This document shows, in pieces, positions 1-5,819 of a stretch of DNA of 11,267 nt. The notes beneath the pieces were generated by a model, which was given only the letters and a program-made list of their open reading frames with translations, had not been told where the DNA came from and ran no database searches. A program made the position numbers and the translations under genes. Source of the stretch: Chloroflexia bacterium (lineage in GTDB: Bacteria; Chloroflexota; Chloroflexia; Thermomicrobiales; UBA6265). The stretch lies in NCBI GenBank assembly GCA_030430125.1, contig JAUIGA010000070.1, positions 1 to 11,267 of the forward strand, in the 5' to 3' direction. Within the stretch, counting starts at the first letter, position 1; each line of letters starts with the position of its first letter.

Positions 1-1
1 G

Positions 2-724
2 GCGTATGCGGATGTTGCCTCGGAGCCGGGGAAGTTCCGCGCGCAAATCCTGATCGCGGACGCAGGTAACTTCGACGCGGCACTGGCGGATGCGCAGGCG
101 TCCATGCAGGTCGACGGCGTGTTCGCGTTCGATGGGCTCGATCCAGCCGCGATCTCGGCCCTGCTCGGTGGCGGCGCGGCGACCGGTGCGACCACCCCGG
201 CAACCGGCGGACTCAACCTTCCGCCGCTGGGTGGCGCGACCGGGCAATCGGTGCTTGTCGGTGGCGCCACGGTCGGCTACACCGAAGCCTGGACCTACGA
301 CCCGTCGATCGGCACCGAAGGTGAGAGCGCCTTCTTCTCCAGTGTTGCGAATCCCGGCGCGATCTTCGCCTATGCCTGGGTTGCCGAACAAAGCGTTGAT
401 GCGCTCGGTTCGTTGCAGGAGTTCAACGACGGGTTCTTCAGCAGCTTTGGGGCGACCAATGTGCTGCTGATCGCCGAGGAGACACTGCCGAGCGGGCACG
501 CCTGGTCGCTGTACACAGCGAGTCAAGGTGGCGCGCCGATCGTAGTCCTGTCGTACGCCGATGTCACAACGGTGCCCGGCGAGTTCCGCGTGCAGGTGGC
601 CATCGTGCCCGCGGCGAGTTTCCAGGCGGTGGTGACGGAAGCGCAGCAGGGGTTGGCCGTCGATGGCACGGCGGCCTTCGCAGAACTTGACGCCGCGCAG
701 CTTGCGGCCTTGCTCGGCGGATAG
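2..724 (+). CDS. Repeat-containing protein of unknown function (5' truncated)
   Basis: The reading frame is open from base 2 and ends at TAG 722-724, so 240 C-terminal residues are visible and the true start lies outside the window. I do not recognise the family. The protein contains an internal repeat: a segment with YADV, then GKFRAQILIADAGNF, then VDGVFAFDGLDPAAISALLGG (residues 2-57) is matched by YADV, GEFRVQVAIVPAASF and VDGTAAFAELDAAQLAALLGG (residues 185-240). The period is 183 residues (549 bp). A Gly/Ala/Thr-rich linker (about residues 58-72) separates the units, and the last unit ends exactly at the stop. The bases of the two copies have diverged, so the duplication is not recent. 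There are no Cys residues and no membrane segment in the visible part. The low charge and Gly/Ala/Thr-rich linker would suit a secreted protein, but the N-terminus that would show a signal peptide is missing. Coding is well supported by the repeat; function is unknown. Confidence 0.8.
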   Translation, partial: AYADVASEPGKFRAQILIADAGNFDAALADAQASMQVDGVFAFDGLDPAAISALLGGGAATGATTPATGGLNLPPLGGATGQSVLVGGATVGYTEAWTYDPSIGTEGESAFFSSVANPGAIFAYAWVAEQSVDALGSLQEFNDGFFSSFGATNVLLIAEETLPSGHAWSLYTASQGGAPIVVLSYADVTTVPGEFRVQVAIVPAASFQAVVTEAQQGLAVDGTAAFAELDAAQLAALLGG

Positions 725-785
725 ACGCCGGCACGGCAATCTGCCCGGACCGGCTATCGCCGGCTTGTGACTCGACTGTTCGACA

Positions 786-833
786 CCTCCCTCCTCGTGC
801 CCGACAATACCGGGCGGGGGAGGGTTGTGTTGT
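786..833 (+). terminator. Probable intrinsic terminator after the repeat protein
   Basis: CCTCCC (786-791) pairs with GGGAGG (818-823), and CCCG (800-803) pairs with CGGG (811-814) around a 7-nt loop. The segments between are partly matched. A T-rich stretch (TTGTGTTGT) follows at 825-833. It lies 62 nt after the stop of the upstream gene and just before the peptidase gene. The stem is imperfect, hence moderate confidence. Confidence 0.5.
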
Positions 834-858
834 ATGTGGCCAGCGGGAGTGTGCGTGG

Positions 859-2040
859 ATGCGGCAGGAACGATCGGCGGTGGCTTCGACGTCGCAGGGA
901 TATGACCCGGAACTGGTGGCGCTGATCGCCGAGCTTGTTGCGATCGATTCGGTCAATCCCGACCTCGTGCCTGGGGCCGCGGGTGAGTCGGCGATCGCCG
1001 ACTTTTGCCAGCGCTGGCTCGCCGCGCGTGGCCTGGAGGTCCACCGGCTCGAATCCCGCCCCGGCAGACCGTCGATCGTGGCGATCGCCAGAGGCACAGG
1101 AGGAGGCCGGTCGCTGATGCTCAATGGGCACTACGACACGGTATCCACCGCTGGTTTTCGGGGCGGCGCGCTGGACCCGAGGGTCGTCGATGGGAAGCTC
1201 TTCGGCCGCGGCGCCTTTGACATGAAGAGCGGGCTGGCGGCCGCCATGCTGGCCGCGGCGCGGGCCAGGCAGCAGCGGGTCAGCGGCGATGTCCTCGTTG
1301 CCTGTGTCGCCGACGAGGAGCACGGAAGCTGGGGGACGGAGGAGGTGCTGATGGAGTTCACCGCCGACGCGGCCATCGTGACCGAACCCAGCAACCTGCA
1401 GGCGGTACTGTCCCACAAGGGATTTGTCTGGTTCGAGATCACCATCCTGGGTCGGGCCGCGCACGGCTCGCGACCGGACCTCGGGATCGATGCGATCGCC
1501 AAGGCCGGCCACGCGCTGGTGGCAATCGAAAAGTGGGCCGATCGATTGCGGCTTCGACGTCAGCATCCGGTGCTGGGACCGGGGACGGCCCATACCTCGC
1601 TCATCCAGGGGGGCGAAGAGGCGTCGAGCTATCCCGCCGAGTGCCGGATCGTGATCGAACGCCGAACCCTGCCCGGCGAGTCCGGAGCTGCCGTCGAAAC
1701 CGAGTTGCGGGGACTGCTGGAGTCGTTGTCTCGCACGGTGCCGTCGTTCCACTGGCGCATCGAGCGCGGGTTGGAGCGGAGTCCATTCGAGGCGAATGTG
1801 GAGCACCCCATCGTGCAGACGGTGCTGGCACAGGCCGAGCAGGTGCTCGGGCGCCGACCTGGAGCTCGTGGTGAGCCATTCTGGACCGACTGTGCCCTCA
1901 TCCAGGATGCCGGGATCCCCTGCCTGATGTTTGGCGCGGACGGTGAAGGGGCGCACGCGGCCGAGGAATGGGTCGACCTCGAGTCCGTTGAGAAGCTGAC
2001 CAACATTCTCGCCAGGACCATCCGCGCGTACTGCGCGTGA
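859..2040 (+). CDS. M20 family metallopeptidase (ArgE/DapE/ACY1-like)
   Basis: The 393-residue product has the full set of M20 zinc-ligand motifs: NGHYDTV (H91, D93), GRGAFDMKSG (bridging D121), ADEEHG (catalytic E153, metal E154), TEPS (E176) and a late GAHAAEEWV (H366). The middle part (about 183-300) fits the lid or dimerisation domain, including the GRAAHGSRPDLGIDAI segment typical of this family. Enzymes of this family hydrolyse N-acyl or peptide amide bonds in the cytoplasm with a two-zinc centre. The specificity cannot be told here: acetylornithine deacetylase, succinyl-diaminopimelate desuccinylase, carboxypeptidase G2-like and aminoacylase types all share these motifs, and no arg or dap gene is adjacent to decide. 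The ATG at 859 has GGGAG at 845-849 as a possible ribosome binding site, and the length is normal for the family. It appears to be a single-gene transcript between two terminators. Confidence 0.93.
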   Translation: MRQERSAVASTSQGYDPELVALIAELVAIDSVNPDLVPGAAGESAIADFCQRWLAARGLEVHRLESRPGRPSIVAIARGTGGGRSLMLNGHYDTVSTAGFRGGALDPRVVDGKLFGRGAFDMKSGLAAAMLAAARARQQRVSGDVLVACVADEEHGSWGTEEVLMEFTADAAIVTEPSNLQAVLSHKGFVWFEITILGRAAHGSRPDLGIDAIAKAGHALVAIEKWADRLRLRRQHPVLGPGTAHTSLIQGGEEASSYPAECRIVIERRTLPGESGAAVETELRGLLESLSRTVPSFHWRIERGLERSPFEANVEHPIVQTVLAQAEQVLGRRPGARGEPFWTDCALIQDAGIPCLMFGADGEGAHAAEEWVDLESVEKLTNILARTIRAYCA

Positions 2041-2261
2041 ACAACCGGTGGACTCGGCACCGCACACGACGGGGCTCGACACGTTTCGACGGTGTCGCCT
2101 GCGACGACCTGCGTGTGCTTGCTGGCAGGTCCCGTGTAGCGCCGCCCCTGTGGCGGCCTCGACGTAGGGGCGGCGCCACGGCGGGATTCCCATGGAATCA
2201 CCCGGTCTCGGAACAGGTCGGACCTGCATGCTGCCTGCGGCGCAGATGGGTGTGTACGCAA
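2041..2261. repeat. Convergent intergenic region rich in inverted repeats
   Basis: No gene is convincing here. The stretch holds several inverted repeats: CGACAC 2077-2082 with GTGTCG 2092-2097; a perfect 11-bp pair GCGCCGCCCCT 2139-2149 with AGGGGCGGCGC 2166-2176 (16-nt loop); GATTCC 2185-2190 with GGAATC 2194-2199; and CAGGT 2214-2218 with ACCTG 2222-2226. None is followed by a T run. They may be terminators or transcript-stabilising structures for the peptidase mRNA, or parts of an unannotated RNA; no known RNA family is recognisable. Confidence 0.5.
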
Positions 2262-2292
2262 CAGCACCCGCCCGACTGTCGGGCGGGTGCTG
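2262..2292 (-). terminator. Strong bidirectional terminator between convergent genes
   Basis: A perfect 14-bp stem: CAGCACCCGCCCGA (2262-2275) pairs with TCGGGCGGGTGCTG (2279-2292) around a CTG loop. It lies 24 nt beyond the stop of the minus-strand ABC ATPase gene. On the minus strand the tail is TTGCG and on the plus strand CGTGTTCG, so neither side has a long U tract. The stem strength and its position between convergent genes favour a terminator working in both directions. Confidence 0.75.
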
Positions 2293-2316
2293 CGTGTTCG
2301 ACCGTAGTTCGCCTGT

Positions 2317-3432
2317 TTACCGAATGGTCTGCTCGGTCTGCGCGTCGAAGAAGTGCAGGTGCTCCGGCACCGCGACAACCTCGATCTGCTGACCGCGTTC
2401 GAGCCGGAGGCTCGGATCCATGCGGGCCGTGAGGGTCTGGCCGCGAACATCGAGGTAGACGAAGATCTCGTTGCCGAGCAGCTCCACCACATCGACGGTC
2501 GCCGGGAGCAGCGCCGTTTCCGGAATTTCCCCGGCCGCGAGCGATCGCTCCACCAGGTGCTCCGGCCGGATACCCATCGTGACCTGCTTGCCGACGTAAT
2601 CGCGCAGGTTGCCGACGCGGCTGTCGGGGATGTTCATGCGGAAGCCCGGATGCACCGCGACGAGGTGCTCGCCGGCGGCCTCGACGGTGACATCGATGAA
2701 GTTCATGGCCGGGGAGCCAATGAACCCCGCGACGAACTTGTTCGACGGGTTGTCGTAGAGCTCCTGCGGCGTCGCCAGCTGCTGCAGCACACCGAGGCTG
2801 AGCACCGCGATGCGGTCGCCCATCGTCATGGCCTCGGTCTGGTCGTGGGTCACGTAGATCGTCGTCGTGCGCACGCGATCGTGGAGCTTGACCAGCTCGG
2901 CGCGCGTCTGCACGCGCAGCTTGGCGTCGAGGTTCGAAAGCGGCTCGTCCATCAGGAAGACGTCGGCGTTGCGGACGATGGCGCGACCGAGCGCCACGCG
3001 CTGCCGCTGACCGCCGGAGAGCGCCTTCGGCTTGCGATCGAGGTACTGATCGATGTCGAGGATACGGGCGGCCTCGCGCACGCGCTCCTCTCGCTCGTTC
3101 TTCGGCACCTTGCGCAGCTTGAGCGGGTAGGCAAGGTTGTCGCGGACGCTCATGTGCGGATAGAGCGCGTAGCTCTGGAACACCATCGCGACGTTGCGGT
3201 CCTTCGGCGGGAGGTCGTTGACGACCCGGTCACCGATGATGATGCGACCGTCGCTGATCTCCTCGAGCCCCGCGACCATGCGCATGGCGGTCGACTTGCC
3301 GCAACCGGAGGGTCCGACCAGAACCAGGAACTCCTCGTCCTCGATTTCCAGGCTGAGATTCGAAAGCGCTGGAGCTTCACCACCGCCGCCACCGTAGATC
3401 TTGGTGACGTTGTCGAAAATAACGCGAGACAT
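2317..3432 (-). CDS. ugpC: ABC transporter ATP-binding protein, UgpC/MsmK type
   Basis: The 371-residue product is a complete sugar-importer type ATPase (CUT1 group). It shows Walker A GPSGCGKST (40-48), the Q-loop at Q86, signature LSGGQ (138-142), Walker B DVFLMDE (157-163), D-loop SNLD and H-loop H196 in VTHDQTEA. A C-terminal MOP/TOBE regulatory domain (about 240-371) contains MGIRPEHL and VVELLGNEIFVYL. Such proteins drive ATP-dependent uptake of oligosaccharides or glycerol-3-phosphate with two permeases and a binding protein. None of those partners is next to it, so it may be a shared ATPase serving several transporters, as MsmK/MsmX do in other bacteria. A short glycine run (GGGGG, residues 14-18) near the N-terminus is unusual. 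The ATG at 3432 is set by AAGGAG (3440-3445) with a 7-nt spacer. The substrate is unknown, so the symbol denotes the family, not proven specificity. Confidence 0.95.
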   Translation of the reverse strand: MSRVIFDNVTKIYGGGGGEAPALSNLSLEIEDEEFLVLVGPSGCGKSTAMRMVAGLEEISDGRIIIGDRVVNDLPPKDRNVAMVFQSYALYPHMSVRDNLAYPLKLRKVPKNEREERVREAARILDIDQYLDRKPKALSGGQRQRVALGRAIVRNADVFLMDEPLSNLDAKLRVQTRAELVKLHDRVRTTTIYVTHDQTEAMTMGDRIAVLSLGVLQQLATPQELYDNPSNKFVAGFIGSPAMNFIDVTVEAAGEHLVAVHPGFRMNIPDSRVGNLRDYVGKQVTMGIRPEHLVERSLAAGEIPETALLPATVDVVELLGNEIFVYLDVRGQTLTARMDPSLRLERGQQIEVVAVPEHLHFFDAQTEQTIR

Positions 3433-3487
3433 GCGTCTACTCCTTCACACCGATGTTACAGAGGTCACCGCCCACCGGTACGTCCGG

Positions 3488-3500
3488 CTGGATGATCCAG
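3488..3500. promoter_or_regulatory. Odd-centred palindrome upstream of the ABC ATPase gene
   Basis: CTGGAT-G-ATCCAG is a perfect 13-bp odd-centred palindrome, 56 nt upstream of the ATPase start codon. Its position would suit a repressor or activator site, but no regulator gene is nearby and a site this short can arise by chance. No clear -35/-10 pair was found around it. Confidence 0.3.
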
Positions 3501-3521
3501 AAGCGCCCTACGATTCATGAG

Positions 3522-3540
3522 CGTCTCCCAAGGGGAGACG
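3522..3540 (-). terminator. Hairpin between the methyltransferase and ABC ATPase genes
   Basis: CGTCTCCC (3522-3529) and GGGAGACG (3533-3540) form a perfect 8-bp stem with a 3-nt loop. It lies 57 nt past the methyltransferase stop and about 90 nt before the ATPase start, both on the minus strand. No U tract follows, so it is either a weak terminator for the upstream gene or a structure in the 5' leader of the ATPase gene. Confidence 0.4.
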
Positions 3541-3576
3541 TCACCATCGGTGTCTTTCCCTGCGCAAACCACGGCG

Positions 3577-3603
3577 CTTTATGATTCGCTGCGCACTTTA
3601 TGA
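3577..3603. repeat. Direct repeat CTTTATGA at 19-nt period
   Basis: CTTTATGA occurs at 3577-3584 and again at 3596-3603, both preceded by a GCGC-containing segment. The second copy overlaps the stop codon of the methyltransferase gene. This is an AT-rich island in otherwise GC-rich DNA and lies upstream of the ABC ATPase. Near two helical turns apart, the copies could be paired protein sites or a trivial repeat. Confidence 0.3.
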
Positions 3604-4359
3604 CACCGGACCCGCTGCACTGTCAAGCGCATGCGCGCCGGATCGGCGGAGCCAGTGGGTCCGCACCGTCACACCGGCGTCGCCGGCGTCCGGCCACGGA
3701 CCGTCCCAGGAGCAGGATTCGCCATCCCAGCCGCTGGCGCTGAGCGCACGGACGAAATCCCGGGCCGGAGTCCGACCCGGCTCGGCGAGCCAGAGCGCAC
3801 CATCCGGCGCGACGAGGCGATTGACCACCGCGAGCAGCGGTTCGATGTCGCGCCGTTCGTAGAGAAGATCGGCCCCGAGGACAACGTCGAACGGACCCTC
3901 CGCACCCAGGGAGTTCGGGAGATCGTCACGCCAGTTCAGCCGCAATGCCCGGTCGGGCTCGCGACCGCAGTGCTGAAGACAGGTCAGGGAGGTCAGCAGC
4001 AGTGCCTCGGGGGCGTAGTCGGTGACAGTGACGGCGCCGCTACAGGCAACCGCAATCGCTGCCGTGATGCCTGACCCGCTGCCCAGCTCCAGCACGCGTC
4101 GCCCCTGGATGCGATCGGGGTGGCGGGCGATTGCCGCCGCGAGGGCGATACCGGATGGCCAGATCTCGGCCCAATAGGGCAGATTCTGCTCCGGGTCGGC
4201 GGCAATCTGATCGAGCAGCCGGTCGGTGTCGGCGGGACGCGCGACCTCCACCCTGGTCGATGTTCCCGGAATCGGGATCGTCTCAATCACGGGCGGCCCA
4301 GTGTGCGCGAGTGCCTGGCGCAGGGCGGACGCGCGCGCCTCGCGGGCGGTGGGGTGCAT
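3598..4359 (-). CDS. Class I SAM-dependent methyltransferase, METTL20/protein-lysine MTase-like
   Basis: The 253-residue product has a Rossmann methyltransferase core: motif I VLELGSGSGI (89-98), the acidic residue closing strand 2 at D114 (VTDYAPEAL), and GADLLYERR (162-170) for motif IV. The preceding PYWAEIWPSG (61-70) is a hallmark of the METTL20/ETFB and related protein-lysine methyltransferases (Methyltransf_16 group), which modify lysines of soluble proteins. The target here is unknown; such genes are often annotated as PrmA-like or simply as methyltransferases. The frame stays open far upstream (to 4932), but that part lies opposite the kinase gene and has no family resemblance. I therefore start at the ATG at 4359, which has AGGGA 7 nt before it and begins MHPTAREA. 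It diverges from the kinase gene with a 123-bp gap. Confidence 0.88.
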   Translation of the reverse strand: MHPTAREARASALRQALAHTGPPVIETIPIPGTSTRVEVARPADTDRLLDQIAADPEQNLPYWAEIWPSGIALAAAIARHPDRIQGRRVLELGSGSGITAAIAVACSGAVTVTDYAPEALLLTSLTCLQHCGREPDRALRLNWRDDLPNSLGAEGPFDVVLGADLLYERRDIEPLLAVVNRLVAPDGALWLAEPGRTPARDFVRALSASGWDGESCSWDGPWPDAGDAGVTVRTHWLRRSGAHALDSAAGPVS

Positions 4360-4379
4360 GAGGGGATCCCTGCGTGAAA

Positions 4380-4412
4380 CCGGCGCCAATCGCCGGCAGG
4401 CTGCGGTACAGT
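4380..4412. promoter_or_regulatory. Divergent promoter region with small inverted repeat
   Basis: The 123-bp gap between the methyltransferase (-) and kinase (+) must hold both promoters. CCGGCG (4380-4385) and CGCCGG (4391-4396) form a 6-bp inverted repeat around CCAAT. TACAGT (4407-4412) resembles a -10 box for the kinase, but no good -35 box stands at the right distance. The regulatory reading is tentative. Confidence 0.35.
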
Positions 4413-4482
4413 ATCGCCATTGTGGCATGACGGGATGGTTGCGCGTGGCGAAGCAAACGTGGCCAGGAGGCGAGACGTCGAA

Positions 4483-5523
4483 ATGAGCGAATCTGAGCCG
4501 AAACACATGGCCGGGACGGCAGAAACCGCCGGACCCGTGGTGACGTTTGGGGAAGCGATGGTGCGGTTGACGCCGCCGGACAACGAGCGGTTGGAGCGAA
4601 CGCGCAGCCTGAACGTCACCATCGGTGGCGCCGAGCTCAACACGGCGATCGGCCTGGTGTGCCTGGGGCGGCGCGCCACATGGGTATCCGCCCTCCCGCG
4701 CACGGCGCTCGGGCGAATGATCGACCGCGAGGCGCGCGCGAGTGGCGTCGATACATCGGCGATCCACTGGGTCGACGAGGATGCGGGGCGCACCGGGGTG
4801 TACTACCTGGAGGAAGGTGTCGACCCGCGTCCGTCGGCGGTGACGTATGACCGCAAGGACACGGCGATTGCCCGGGTGACACCGGGAACATTCGACTGGC
4901 CGTTGCTGCTGGACGGTGCCGGCGCCCTGCACATTTCCGGTATCACACTGGCCCTGTCAACTGGCGCTCGAGCCGAATCCATGGAGGCGGTCAGGGTCGC
5001 GAACCGATTGGGCGTGCCGGTAGCGTTCGACCTGAACTACCGGTCGAAGTTGTGGACCGAGGCGGAAGCGCGCGATGCGTTTGCCGAGATCATCCCGAAG
5101 GTCGATATCCTGTTTGCATCGCGTGGCGGGTTGCGGACCTTTTTCGACATCGACGGCTCGCACGAAGAGGTGCTGCAGGAGGCGGTACGCCGACTCGGCG
5201 TGGCGGCGGCGACCCTGACTCGCAAACGGACGAAAGGCGCGGGCCGGCTGCGGATCATGAGCATGGCACTGGGCCAGGCCGGTGTCCTGGCAACGACCGA
5301 TTGGCGCAATATCGAGGTCGTCGATCGGCTTGGCGGTGGCGATGCCTACGCTGCCGGGTTCCTCGATGCCTACCTGGACAACCCGGACCAGCTCAGCCGG
5401 GCGATTGCGCTCGGCAATGCGGCCAGTGCCCTCAAGCACACGATGCCGGGCGACTTCCTGTGCGCGACACGGGACGACATCGAAGCGGTCGCCGCCGGTG
5501 GCGCGGAGCTGCTCCAGCGCTAG
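4483..5523 (+). CDS. PfkB-family sugar kinase (2-keto-3-deoxygluconate kinase-like)
   Basis: The 346-residue product has the ribokinase fold: VVTFGEAMVRLTP at the N-terminus (19-31), the substrate-binding di-glycine in IGGAELNTAIGLVCLG (47-62), DLNYRSKLW (183-191) and the catalytic anion-hole motif DRLGGGDAYAAGF (281-293) with catalytic base D287. Such kinases phosphorylate a sugar or sugar acid hydroxyl using ATP. The N-terminal style and DLNYR segment resemble KdgK, but no Entner-Doudoroff neighbour supports this, so the substrate stays open. The usual N-x-x-E motif of the family appears degenerate: the matching place reads LFASRGGLRTFF (210-221), without Asn or Glu. The start ATG at 4483 follows AGGAGG (4465-4470) by 12 nt, rather long. 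A TTG at 4420 and an ATG at 4507 are alternatives in the same frame, but the conserved domain begins only after 4507. Confidence 0.92.
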   Translation: MSESEPKHMAGTAETAGPVVTFGEAMVRLTPPDNERLERTRSLNVTIGGAELNTAIGLVCLGRRATWVSALPRTALGRMIDREARASGVDTSAIHWVDEDAGRTGVYYLEEGVDPRPSAVTYDRKDTAIARVTPGTFDWPLLLDGAGALHISGITLALSTGARAESMEAVRVANRLGVPVAFDLNYRSKLWTEAEARDAFAEIIPKVDILFASRGGLRTFFDIDGSHEEVLQEAVRRLGVAAATLTRKRTKGAGRLRIMSMALGQAGVLATTDWRNIEVVDRLGGGDAYAAGFLDAYLDNPDQLSRAIALGNAASALKHTMPGDFLCATRDDIEAVAAGGAELLQR

Positions 5524-5542
5524 GGAATCCCGCGGCGTTGTA

Positions 5543-5572
5543 TTGACCGGGCGACCGCCGGTTGGGTACACT
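5543..5572 (+). promoter_or_regulatory. Sigma70-like promoter for the erm leader
   Basis: TTGACC (5543-5548) and TACACT (5567-5572) are separated by 18 nt, close to the TTGACA/TATAAT consensus. It starts 19 nt after the kinase stop and predicts a transcript start near 5579-5581. This gives the Erm-type gene its own promoter and a 5' leader of about 240 nt. It is the best promoter match in the window. Confidence 0.7.
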
Positions 5573-5578
5573 CGGGCG

Positions 5579-5819
5579 TGAAAGGCGGGTTGTCTACCGT
5601 ATGGCAGCTTTCATCGAGCGCATCCGAATAATCGCGGAGCCCTCCGCGGTTCGGGAAGAGTCAGGCGAACGCCTGATGCGCTCGGTCGACGCCGTGTCAT
5701 CCACCTAGCTTCACGAACTCCAGTCGAAGGGCTCCATCAACGTCGCTTCCGCTTCGCGCGGGGCGACGTTCGTGTTTGTCCGGCGCCGGGCCGGACACCG
5801 AACGGCGAAGGAGCCCGAC
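5579..5819 (+). promoter_or_regulatory. Structured 5' leader, candidate attenuator of the erm-type gene
   Basis: Four hairpins are visible. H1: AATCGCGGA (5630-5638) with TCCGCGGTT (5643-5651), 9 bp including one G-T. H2: TCAGGCG (5661-5667) with CGCCTGA (5670-5676). H3: AACGTCGC (5739-5746) with GCGACGTT (5763-5770), extended inside by CCGC/GCGG, followed by the T-rich CGTGTTTGT. H4: GTCCGGC (5778-5784) with GCCGGAC (5790-5796). In addition GGGCTCC (5729-5735) is complementary to GGAGCCC (5810-5816), which includes the erm ribosome binding site, and to an identical GGAGCCC at 5636-5642 in H1. Pairing of 5729-5735 with one partner excludes the other. Seen directly: the complementarities. Inferred: control of erm translation or transcription by attenuation. 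Confidence 0.6.
5601..5708 (+). CDS. Candidate 35-residue leader peptide upstream of the erm-type gene
   Basis: ATG 5601 to TAG 5706-5708 encodes 35 residues beginning MAAFIERIRIIAEP. The Arg-Ile-Arg at codons 7-9 is a +X+ motif of the type known to cause macrolide-dependent ribosome stalling, for example MRLR in the ErmD leader peptide. Codon 9 ends at 5627, 2 nt before hairpin H1 (5630-5651), so a ribosome held there would open that hairpin. The ribosome binding site is weak: only AAAGG (5581-5585) and GGCGGG are upstream. A competing short frame begins with GTG at 5578, almost at the predicted transcript start, and ends at TAA 5629-5631 (17 residues); it could be a leaderless alternative. 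There is no homology evidence, so this rests on position, motif and structure. Confidence 0.45.
   Translation: MAAFIERIRIIAEPSAVREESGERLMRSVDAVSST

Noticed and set aside
754..2229. 491-codon minus-strand open frame opposite the M20 peptidase
   Set aside because: It is antisense to a gene with complete M20 motifs, has no recognisable domain and is rich in Arg/Gly/Pro, as expected from high-GC shadow frames.
2353..3495. 380-codon plus-strand open frame opposite the ABC ATPase
   Set aside because: The opposite strand encodes an ATPase with every expected motif; this frame shows none and is a high-GC shadow.
4360..4932. N-terminal extension of the methyltransferase to an upstream start at 4932
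   Set aside because: The extra 191 codons lie opposite the kinase gene and its promoter region and show no conserved sequence. ATG 4359 has its own ribosome binding site.
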